Notes under the pieces: generated by a model
The model's database searches: none
The model's input: only the letters and a program-made list of their open reading frames with translations
What the model was told of the DNA's origin: nothing
IMG/VR virus record: IMGVR_UViG_3300025168_000838
Location: 1 to 20,907 of that record
Direction: 5' to 3' (one strand)
Source: a virus
Length of the DNA stretch: 20,907 nucleotides
Program-made: the position numbers and the translations under genes
Shown: one piece after another, positions 15,001-20,907 of the stretch
Position numbering within the stretch: position 1 is the stretch's first letter
Layout of the letters: every line of letters starts with the position of its first letter

Positions 15001-17409
15001 ATGGCCACTTTAACAGTTGGAGATACGACCCCAAGAGTCCAATATACGGCGTCTGCGGGACAAACGGTTTTTGCCTATGGATTTCCTATATTTGCCGATG
15101 CGGATTTAAAAGTGTTCGTAGGCTCTACCGTAAAAACACTCGGAAGCACGGCTGCTACTAGTCATTATCAAGTGTCAGGTGCCGGAACCACAAGCGGCGG
15201 AAACGTTACATTTGGTGCTGGGCTTACTAATGGCGATATAGTAACTATTTACCGGGATTTAGCGGTATCACGAGCAACCGATTTTCAAACCGGTGGCGAT
15301 TTATTAGCTGAAACGTTAAACGATGAGCTGGATAAATCAATTATGATGATTCAGCAGCAAGAACGCGATGTAGCTACAAGAACGTTACGTTTTGGCCAAT
15401 TTGTAACCGGTTTACCTCTTAACGATATAAACACTAACGCTACAGATAGAGCTAATAAACTGATAGGATTTGGTTCGGATGGGCAGCCAATTGCCACCCA
15501 AGAGCTCGGAAGTTACAAGGGAAATTGGGCCGCGTCTACTGCGTATGTCCAACGAGATATCGTCAAAGATTCTGGGACCAATAATATTTTCTTAGCGAAT
15601 ACAGCGCATACCTCTAGTGGTTCACTGCCGATCACCTCTAATACAGATAGCGGAAAATGGGATTTACTAGTCGATGCCAGTAGCGCTACAACTTCTGCGA
15701 CTGCAGCTGCATCATCTGCTACAGCTGCTGCCTCCAGTGCCAGCACAGCTACTACTAAAGCAACTGAGGCGGAATCTGCAGCCTCGGCCGTAGGGTTTAA
15801 ATTTAATTTTGATAATGCTACTAGCATGGCCGACCCCGGTGCCGGAGATTTTCGCTTTAACCATGCTACGGTAGGGTCAGTAACAGCGGTTGCCTTTGAT
15901 GCAACAAGTGGCGATACGGGTAACCCCGATGTTTCTGATTTTATTGTAACGTGGGACGATTCCACTAGCACTATAAATGGCCATGTAATCTTCAAAAAAA
16001 GTGGAACCCCTGCTACCTACGCCATATTCACAGTTGGAGCGGTAACTGACAACACAGGGTGGTTACAAGTGGCGTTAACTCACGTAGCAAGTAACGGCAC
16101 GTGGAGTAATGCCGATGGATGTTATATACAGTTTGTTCGAACCGGTGACAAGGGAACTACTGGCGATCGAGGATCAGACGCTGGATTAGATATGACGTTT
16201 GAATCGGCGACTGGCGACAGCGATCAGGGTGCGGGCAAAGTGTGGTTTAATAATGGGACGCTTTCATCTGCGACGGTGCTTTATATGGACGACGCAGATG
16301 CGAACGGAGCGGATATTAACTCGCTGGTGGATAGCTGGGACGATTCGACTACAACTGCATTACGTGGAACCATTAAGGTTACACAAAAAGCCTCTAACGC
16401 CATATTTGCTATATACAATGTAACCGGTGCGGTAACGGACGCGAGTGGTTATAGTAAACTTGCAGTTACTTATGTTACAGGAAACGGTAGCTTTACCGAT
16501 GGCGATGCATCAACTGTTAATTTTGCTAGAACCGGTAATACGGGTGCCTCCGGTAGTGTAACGCCCGGTGACAATGAGTTTCGCATACTAGACAATGCCG
16601 ATGCGACTAAAAAAATAGCCTTTGAAGCCTCTAGTATAGGCTCTGGAACAACGCGAACTATTACTGTTCCAAATAGCAATATTACGCTTGTTGGTAGCGG
16701 TAGTATTGTAAATGCCGATATTGATGGCTCAGCCGATATAGCGTTGACAAAATTAGCAAGCAATCCATCTAATGCCAGTAATTTAGCCAGTGGCACTGTA
16801 CCCGTAGCGCGTCTTGGATCGGGTACAGCATCATCGAGCACCTTTCTAAGAGGCGATCAAAGCTGGCAAGCAATAAGCGGAGGCAGCCTAACAAAAATCG
16901 CGACCGCGGCTAATAATTCAGCCGTCAGTGCAATTACCTTTACTGACTGCTTTAGTGCTACGTATGACGTTTATCTTATAACGATAAAATCTATTGATGT
17001 GGTTTCGGATTCCAGTAATTTAATGATAAGTTTTGGAAACTCGGATTTGTCTAGCCTTACATCGTGCGGGTTTAGATTAACGGAACTAGATGTAGCAGGT
17101 TCAACAACTAACGCAATAGAAGCCAGTGGCCAAACAACGTCAAAAATAAGCCACGCGCAATCGTCAGGTAATATAACTACTGCTCCGTGTTGTGCGGATT
17201 TATTTGTGTATGCGCCGCATGATTCCGCTACGGCTACTCGGATTATTGGACAAAGTTCTTATTACAGAGCCAATCTTGCAAGAACTGATTTGCTTATTTC
17301 TGCAACCTCAGCAAGTTCAGACGTCTCATTTAAACTGGCCAGTAGCACTGGCAACATTGGAAACAGTTCTTTAAACGCGAGAGTTACGGTATATGGAGTA
17401 TCCCACTAA
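15001..17409 (+). CDS. Tail fibre protein with T7 gp17-type N-terminus
   Basis: The 802-residue product is modular. Residues 1-135 resemble the T7 fibre N-terminal domain that docks to the tail (SAGQTVFAYGFPIFADADLKVFV, in parts, then NGDIVTIYRDLAVSR and LNDELDKSIMMIQQ). Residues 171-224 form a KGNW...AYVQRDIVKD...W module. Residues 226-263 are Ala/Ser/Thr-rich, probably a coiled coil. Two tandem copies of one domain follow (about 266-392 and 397-517), each ending in a short collagen-like Gly-X-X run (TGDKGTTGDRG; TGNTGASG). Residues 522-567 and 593-627 are recurrent fibre modules (SNLASGTVPVARLGSG). The tip, 628-802, is beta-rich and ends RVTVYGVSH, as in many marine phage fibres. It recognises the host receptor. 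Tip composition suggests no enzymatic activity. Confidence 0.9.
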   Translation: MATLTVGDTTPRVQYTASAGQTVFAYGFPIFADADLKVFVGSTVKTLGSTAATSHYQVSGAGTTSGGNVTFGAGLTNGDIVTIYRDLAVSRATDFQTGGDLLAETLNDELDKSIMMIQQQERDVATRTLRFGQFVTGLPLNDINTNATDRANKLIGFGSDGQPIATQELGSYKGNWAASTAYVQRDIVKDSGTNNIFLANTAHTSSGSLPITSNTDSGKWDLLVDASSATTSATAAASSATAAASSASTATTKATEAESAASAVGFKFNFDNATSMADPGAGDFRFNHATVGSVTAVAFDATSGDTGNPDVSDFIVTWDDSTSTINGHVIFKKSGTPATYAIFTVGAVTDNTGWLQVALTHVASNGTWSNADGCYIQFVRTGDKGTTGDRGSDAGLDMTFESATGDSDQGAGKVWFNNGTLSSATVLYMDDADANGADINSLVDSWDDSTTTALRGTIKVTQKASNAIFAIYNVTGAVTDASGYSKLAVTYVTGNGSFTDGDASTVNFARTGNTGASGSVTPGDNEFRILDNADATKKIAFEASSIGSGTTRTITVPNSNITLVGSGSIVNADIDGSADIALTKLASNPSNASNLASGTVPVARLGSGTASSSTFLRGDQSWQAISGGSLTKIATAANNSAVSAITFTDCFSATYDVYLITIKSIDVVSDSSNLMISFGNSDLSSLTSCGFRLTELDVAGSTTNAIEASGQTTSKISHAQSSGNITTAPCCADLFVYAPHDSATATRIIGQSSYYRANLARTDLLISATSASSDVSFKLASSTGNIGNSSLNARVTVYGVSH

Positions 17410-17690
17410 TGAGCTATAGCAAAGAAGATGTTGCACCAGAATTAGTTAACGGCGTGTTAGTTGATTTATCAGACGAACAAAAAGAAAGCGTGGCTAATAG
17501 TTGGAATTCACCACCTCAACCACCATACACACAAGAGCGCGCAAATGCCTATCCACCTATAGGCGATCAACTGGACGCAATTTTAAAACATGTTAATTAC
17601 AGACGTACGCAAGGCGATGAATTGGTGCAAGACCTTGATGACATAATTGCCGCGTGGTTAGCGGTTAAATCGCAATACCCTAAACCATGA
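17409..17690 (+). CDS. Conserved fibre-associated small protein
   Basis: The 93-residue product starts in a TAATG overlap with the fibre stop, so the two genes are likely translationally coupled. The C-terminal half carries a motif common in phage fibre regions: RANAYPPIGDQLDAILKHV followed by a helix and the ending IIAAWLAVKSQYPKP. Proteins with a 'R...YP.i..QLD.l......K..YP' pattern are encoded next to tail fibres in many myo- and podoviruses, sometimes as C-terminal pieces of fibre or chaperone-like proteins. A role in fibre assembly or as a virion-associated protein is inferred; there is no signal peptide or membrane segment. Confidence 0.65.
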   Translation: MSYSKEDVAPELVNGVLVDLSDEQKESVANSWNSPPQPPYTQERANAYPPIGDQLDAILKHVNYRRTQGDELVQDLDDIIAAWLAVKSQYPKP

Positions 17691-18061
17691 AATTTATTGC
17701 AATAGTTTTTTTATCTGTATTTGTTGTTGGTGCGCATGCACAAACCAGACAACCGCCGGTTGATATGCGAACTTTAAACGTAAATTTTAGAATTCATTGT
17801 GTGGCAAGTCTTAATAGAATGATTGAAGTGCTAGCAGAACATGGTGAAAAACCAGTAATGCTTTCTACCATGTCTACTAAGATTGTGATGGCAGTATTTA
17901 CAAACAAAAATTATACCCAGTCAACGTTAGTCGTCGCTAGAAAAAGTGAAAAGACCGAAGAAGCATGTATCTTATGGAGTGGAACAAGTAACGGGCAATC
18001 GTTCGCGTTGGATTTAAATACGGACTTTCCAATACCTCTTAAAAAAGAGATTGAGCAGTAA
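17687..18061 (+). CDS. Secreted small protein of unknown function
   Basis: The 124-residue product begins with a clear signal peptide (MKFIAIVFLSVFVVGAHA, likely cleaved after AHA before QTRQ). The mature part of about 106 residues has two Cys (in FRIHCVASL and EEACILW) that could form a periplasmic disulfide. ILWSGTSNGQSF near the end is beta-like. I do not recognise the family with certainty, although similar signal-peptide proteins sit between fibre and lysis genes in marine phages. Start overlaps the preceding stop by ATGA and its stop overlaps the next start (TAATG), placing it in a coupled cassette. Export to the periplasm during late infection is the only firm inference. Confidence 0.65.
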   Translation: MKFIAIVFLSVFVVGAHAQTRQPPVDMRTLNVNFRIHCVASLNRMIEVLAEHGEKPVMLSTMSTKIVMAVFTNKNYTQSTLVVARKSEKTEEACILWSGTSNGQSFALDLNTDFPIPLKKEIEQ

Positions 18062-18294
18062 TGGATATTAGTGTTCTAGTTGATGCCCTGTTAGGTTGCA
18101 TAATTAGTTTATTTCTTTTTATTTGCAAAAGAATTTTCGCTAATATCGATCGGTTATCAAATCGCATTGCTCAAACTGATAAATCTCTTAACGAATTAGC
18201 TGTGAAATCAATTAGCCGATCAGAGTTGGATACTCAAACTGACAGGATTTTGGATCGGATAAATGCGTTGGAAACACGCTTGTTATCAAAATGA
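18061..18294 (+). CDS. Membrane-anchored coiled-coil protein (holin/spanin candidate)
   Basis: The 77-residue product has one N-terminal hydrophobic segment (about residues 5-24, VLVDALLGCIISLFLFICKR) followed directly by Lys/Arg and then a heptad-like, soluble helix (IDRLSNRIAQTDKSLNELAV and ILDRINALETRLLSK). It resembles many small phage membrane proteins with a single transmembrane segment and a coiled-coil tail. The positive residues directly after the segment suggest the tail stays in the cytoplasm. Its position in a run of membrane and secreted proteins makes a lysis role (holin or antiholin) possible, but no family feature confirms it. TAATG overlap in front and ATGA overlap behind. 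Confidence 0.6.
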   Translation: MDISVLVDALLGCIISLFLFICKRIFANIDRLSNRIAQTDKSLNELAVKSISRSELDTQTDRILDRINALETRLLSK

Positions 18295-18734
18295 GTGAAA
18301 CCGATTCTGTAAAATTATCAGATAGGACGTCGGTTGGTTTACCCGTTCGCAATCTTGTAGGTTTGGCCTTTGCAGTCAGTATAGGAACGTGGGCTTGGTT
18401 TGGCCTTCAAGAAAGATTAAATCAACACGATATGCGGATTCAATTAATGCGGGCAGAAGTTGACTCGAATTCGGAATTTAGTCAACAGTTATCAAGAGGA
18501 GAAATATCGACTGCAAATAGTCAGGAAATGTTTTTATTGCTAGAGCACACATCACGGCAATTAAATGCTTTGGAGGAATCTATATCAGAAGGTAAGGCAG
18601 TATCGGTAAATAAACAGCAAGAACTAACCCTTAATTTTTTAGCTGAACGTGTAGATACATTGGAATCAAAAATTGAAAGTTTAAGAGATAAATTTGCCGA
18701 AATGAAATCGAATGGTTACGGAGGAACACACTAA
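18291..18734 (+). CDS. Membrane-anchored coiled-coil protein, possible inner-membrane spanin-like
   Basis: The 147-residue product has a short charged N-terminus, a transmembrane segment at about residues 21-40 (NLVGLAFAVSIGTWAWFGL), and then about 100 residues of helical sequence with a strong coiled-coil appearance near the end (LAERVDTLESKIESLRDKFAEM). Topology N-in/C-out would put the coiled coil in the periplasm, the layout of an inner-membrane spanin. However, no partner o-spanin gene is nested in it. Similar proteins are frequent near the fibre genes of marine phages and remain uncharacterised. It overlaps its neighbours by ATGA and TAATG. Confidence 0.62.
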   Translation: MSETDSVKLSDRTSVGLPVRNLVGLAFAVSIGTWAWFGLQERLNQHDMRIQLMRAEVDSNSEFSQQLSRGEISTANSQEMFLLLEHTSRQLNALEESISEGKAVSVNKQQELTLNFLAERVDTLESKIESLRDKFAEMKSNGYGGTH

Positions 18735-18979
18735 TGCAAGCAATCGTTTTGGTGTTTTTTTTAAATGGGGCGCCTATTGAATTCATGGGCCATTACGAGT
18801 CAGCAAATGGCTCGTGGCAGCGGATGCAAATACAAAATTGTTTAAAAATAAAGAGGCAACTAAAACGCCATGGCTGGAGTCAGCCCGTAACGGGTTCGGC
18901 TCGATATTCGTGTGAAATGCAAAAAGTCACTTATGGCACAAGCTATGACGGAAAAGAAATTGTGGTTTCTATTCATTAG
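18734..18979 (+). CDS. Small conserved phage protein of unknown function
   Basis: The 81-residue product uses ATG 18734, overlapping the preceding stop, with GGAGG nine bases upstream. The N-terminus IVLVFFLNGAPIEFMGHYES is a short hydrophobic beta-strand motif rather than a membrane segment. The middle is basic (CLKIKRQLKRHGW), and two Cys are present (QNCLKIKR and RYSCEMQ). Proteins opening with 'VVFFLNGxP' are common small genes in marine phage late regions, and none that I know has an assigned function. Confidence 0.6.
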   Translation: MQAIVLVFFLNGAPIEFMGHYESANGSWQRMQIQNCLKIKRQLKRHGWSQPVTGSARYSCEMQKVTYGTSYDGKEIVVSIH

Positions 18980-18988
18980 GATAATTAA

Positions 18989-19243
18989 ATGACGCCTATT
19001 CTTGGGGGTAATTCTAACACTATTATGAAAAAAATATTTGATTCAAAGCATATAGAACGTGGAGAGTATTTAGGCCATATGTTGAAAGGTTTAAAAATGT
19101 GCTGGTTGTTTTTAGCAACGTCTTTGATAGGCTTAGCGCATGTATTTGTTCCGTCATTTTTACCAGAATTTTTTAAAGCCAGTCATAAAAAAATCGGCAA
19201 AGAATTAAAGCAGCCAATATGCGCATGCAATTCAAAATCGTAG
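18989..19243 (+). CDS. DUF6356-like small membrane protein
   Basis: The 84-residue product contains ERGEYLGHMLKGLKMCWLFL, followed by a hydrophobic helix ending LAHVFVPSFLPEFF and then KASHKKIGKEL. This order (E.Y..HM...........L......H...P..f...as..i..L) is what I recall of DUF6356, a family of short proteins widespread in alphaproteobacteria and found in their phages. One transmembrane segment is likely at about residues 39-60. AGGAT upstream favours the ATG at 18989. The internal ATG at 19025 would begin MKKIFDSKHIERG and still include the whole domain. It overlaps the next gene by 25 bases. Function unknown; location among membrane proteins suggests a lysis or envelope role. Confidence 0.6.
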   Translation: MTPILGGNSNTIMKKIFDSKHIERGEYLGHMLKGLKMCWLFLATSLIGLAHVFVPSFLPEFFKASHKKIGKELKQPICACNSKS

Positions 19244-19572
19244 CTCTAATTGGCCTACCTTTGCTAGCAGGATGTGCGAGTTTAAAAACGGGTACAGGCG
19301 CTGCTATAGGCGCTGCTACGGGCAGTTTACTTGGAGGGTTGCCAGGTGCTACCGCAGGCGCTTTGACGGGGGGTGTAGCCACAAGTTTAATCACCCAAGG
19401 GCTGAGCCCTGGGCAATGCCCGCAACCCGTTACGGGATTCTGGCCAATGCTAGGTGAATTAATTCACGTAGGAGGGTGGGTGTTAGGAGCTGTAATTTTG
19501 GTCCCTTTAGTTATGGGGTATCTCATTCCAAATGGTCTGGTTCGGCACAAAAATGCGAACAAAAATAGTTAG
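19219..19572 (+). CDS. Glycine-zipper lipoprotein with C-terminal membrane segment (u-spanin-like topology)
   Basis: The 117-residue product begins with a lipoprotein signal: MRMQFK, a hydrophobic stretch, and the lipobox LAGC with Cys at residue 19. The residues after it (ASLK) do not include an inner-membrane retention Asp at +2. Residues 24-58 are a Gly/Ala repeat with glycine-zipper spacing (GAAIGAATGSLLGG then GATAGALTGG). After a short Pro/Cys linker comes a single transmembrane segment at about residues 82-103 (VGGWVLGAVILVPLVMGYLI), followed by a basic tail RHKNANK. An outer-membrane lipid anchor plus a C-terminal inner-membrane segment is the topology of unimolecular spanins such as T1 gp11. 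The linker here is short and Gly-rich, so another lipoprotein class is also possible. The start overlaps the previous gene. Confidence 0.65.
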   Translation: MRMQFKIVALIGLPLLAGCASLKTGTGAAIGAATGSLLGGLPGATAGALTGGVATSLITQGLSPGQCPQPVTGFWPMLGELIHVGGWVLGAVILVPLVMGYLIPNGLVRHKNANKNS

Positions 19573-19783
19573 AGTCGTTTGGCAAGATATTATACAAGAT
19601 AGCTCGTGGGATTCACACGACAAAATCATATGTCCCAACATTGAATCAATTGGATGGCTCGCGTTTGAAGATGATTTAGTTTTAAAAATTGGATCAACAA
19701 AAGACGAAAACAATCAATTAAGCGCAATTTTATCAATTCCAAAAGGGTGCGTGCTTTCATGCAAGAAGATCTCCGAGAATTAA
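19553..19783 (+). CDS. Small conserved phage protein
   Basis: The start is put at ATG 19553 (MRTKIVRVVW) because the protein then matches the shape of a common short phage family that begins with a beta strand: RVVWQDI, then WDSHDKI, then a PNIESIGWLAFEDDLVLKIGS core, and an IPKGCV ending. A longer version from ATG 19532 would add seven residues and overlap the previous gene by 41 rather than 20 bases. Neither start has a good ribosome-binding site. The product has 76 residues, no membrane segment and two Cys near the end (CVLSC). Function is unknown. Its 3' end overlaps the start of the next gene by 25 bases. Confidence 0.6.
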   Translation: MRTKIVRVVWQDIIQDSSWDSHDKIICPNIESIGWLAFEDDLVLKIGSTKDENNQLSAILSIPKGCVLSCKKISEN

Positions 19784-20907
19784 AAAGATTTTGTGTTTCT
19801 GAAACCCAAACGGCGTTGCTTGATGCATTGATTCAAGCCAAAGGCAATAGACGAGTTGCCTCGGAAATTATCGGTATTAGAGAGCGTAGTGTCTATTACC
19901 TTCTTAAACGCATCAAAAGGCAAGCGGCCGCTAAAGGTTACGCTCCTGAACACGATATGACCAAAACATCGGCGCCAGGTTTTATCGTGAAAGGTGTTAG
20001 CACGCTTTACGATGCAGAGGGAGAGCTGAAAAGTCAGTGGGTAAAAACCACGTCCGATGGTGAAAAATATGATGCGCTCCAAGATGAACTTAAAAACGTT
20101 TTTTCAGAATGGAAAGGCAAAGGCAAAATTTATGCCGCGCCTAAAATTCAAGAATCAGAATTAATGACGGTTTATCCCATGGGTGATCCTCATTTGGGAA
20201 TGTTCGCATGGGGCGAAGAAAGCGGAGAAGATTTTGATTTAAAAATCGGAGAGCAAAATTTAACGACTGCGGTCGATCGATTAGTGAGTTGTTCGCCAAA
20301 AAGCGAAAACGCTTTAATTTTAAACCTAGGCGATTTTTTTCACGCAGACACGATGGATAACAAAACGCGTCGTTCTGGTGTTCCGCTTGACGTTGATTCA
20401 AGGTGGTCAAAATTATTGCGGGTGGGCGTTCGAACAATGATCCGGTGTATTGAAGCGGCTACCGCGAAACATCAAAAAGTTACGGTCGTAAATATGATCG
20501 GCAATCACGATGACCATACTTCTCAAATGTTATCTATAGCATTGTCTCTTTTTTACGAGGGCAATGATCGTGTCACGGTGGATTGCTCGCCTGCAAAATT
20601 TTGGTATTTGAAATTTGGTAACGTTTTAATCGGATCGACGCATGGCGATACCTGTAAAGTCAACGATCTTGCTGGCATTATGGCTACCGATCGTTGCGAG
20701 GAGTGGGGCGAAACCAAACACAGATATTTCTACACAGGGCACATCCATAATCGTAATGTAGGAGAGTATCCAGGAATGACGTGGGAATCTTTTCGAACCT
20801 TAGCAGCTAAGGATAGCTGGCATGCGGGTAAAGGCTATCGCTCCGGCCGCGACATGTATTGTATTGTCCTTTCAAAAGAGGGAGGCGAAATCGAGCGCCA
20901 TCGCGTC
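19759..20907 (+). CDS. HTH-metallophosphoesterase protein, 3' partial
   Basis: The frame starts at ATG 19759 within the preceding gene and stays open to the right window edge (383 codons visible). Residues about 14-55 form a Fis-type helix-turn-helix (ALLDALIQAKGN, then ASEIIGIRERSVYYLLKRIK). From about residue 137 a calcineurin-like metallophosphoesterase follows with all expected metal ligands: GDPHLG (D143, H145), GDFFHAD (D192), GNHDDH (N249, H250), THGD (H295) and GHIH (H328, H330). Such HTH-phosphoesterase proteins are frequent in phage genomes near packaging or lysis genes; substrate unknown, with nuclease or phosphodiesterase activity plausible. The HTH suggests action on DNA. The domain is nearly complete, so only a short C-terminal piece seems to be missing. 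Confidence 0.88.
   Translation, partial: MQEDLRELKRFCVSETQTALLDALIQAKGNRRVASEIIGIRERSVYYLLKRIKRQAAAKGYAPEHDMTKTSAPGFIVKGVSTLYDAEGELKSQWVKTTSDGEKYDALQDELKNVFSEWKGKGKIYAAPKIQESELMTVYPMGDPHLGMFAWGEESGEDFDLKIGEQNLTTAVDRLVSCSPKSENALILNLGDFFHADTMDNKTRRSGVPLDVDSRWSKLLRVGVRTMIRCIEAATAKHQKVTVVNMIGNHDDHTSQMLSIALSLFYEGNDRVTVDCSPAKFWYLKFGNVLIGSTHGDTCKVNDLAGIMATDRCEEWGETKHRYFYTGHIHNRNVGEYPGMTWESFRTLAAKDSWHAGKGYRSGRDMYCIVLSKEGGEIERHRV

Noticed and set aside
15513-16841. Long minus-strand open frames opposite the tail fibre
   Set aside because: Low-complexity Ala/Ser/Thr coding sequence on the + strand leaves the opposite strand open; no ribosome-binding site or protein features.
16900-17409. Diversity-generating retroelement target in the fibre tip
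   Set aside because: A Bbp19-like gene recalled BPP-1, but no reverse transcriptase, template repeat or adenine-rich variable repeat is visible.
19780-20437. Two minus-strand open frames (about 100 codons each) near the right end
   Set aside because: They are antisense to the HTH-metallophosphoesterase, whose motifs prove the + strand is coding there.
1-20907. CRISPR array, insertion sequence or attachment site
   Set aside because: No regularly spaced direct repeats, transposase or integrase genes, or duplicated att-like sequence were seen.

Overview
This window is a late (virion) gene module of a short-tailed, T7-like (podovirus-type) tailed phage, either free or from a metagenomic contig. 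The evidence is the gene order: portal, small Bbp19-like protein, scaffold, major capsid, tail tube A, tail nozzle B, three large ejected internal virion proteins, then a fibre with a T7 gp17-type N-terminus. Every credible gene is on the + strand. Genes are packed with ATGA or TAATG overlaps. The tail-fibre modules and small accessory proteins are of a kind I associate with marine phages of Gram-negative (probably alphaproteobacterial) hosts. That host guess is inference; no RNA polymerase, integrase, terminase or endolysin is present to refine it.

Layout. 1-511: C-terminal part of a Pro-rich virion-associated protein, cut by the window edge. 508-3125: portal, Bbp19-like protein and scaffold. 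3126-3390: the longest non-coding gap (265 bp), unusually rich in hairpins and ending in a terminator-like hairpin with a T7 tract just before the capsid gene. 3391-4491: major capsid protein and an 88-residue probable capsid accessory protein. 4522-4569: strong intrinsic terminator. 4581-7033: tail tubular A and tail nozzle B. 7034-14948: three internal virion proteins (gp14-, gp15- and gp16-like positions) plus a ParB-like domain embedded in the 763-residue one. 15001-17409: modular tail fibre with two tandem copies of a ~120-residue domain. 17409-19783: tightly coupled run of small proteins (secreted, membrane-anchored coiled coil, DUF6356-like, glycine-zipper lipoprotein with a C-terminal membrane segment), likely including lysis functions. 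19759-20907: HTH plus metallophosphoesterase protein, cut by the right edge.

How they work together: portal, scaffold and capsid build the procapsid. The terminator after the capsid genes would let capsid mRNA accumulate above tail mRNA, as T-phi does in T7. The tail tube and nozzle close the head, and the internal proteins are packaged and ejected to build a trans-envelope conduit. The fibre binds the receptor, and the downstream membrane and lipoprotein genes probably serve lysis. The most unusual points are the structured leader upstream of the capsid gene, the ParB-like domain in a protein expected to enter the host cell, and a lipoprotein with unimolecular-spanin topology.
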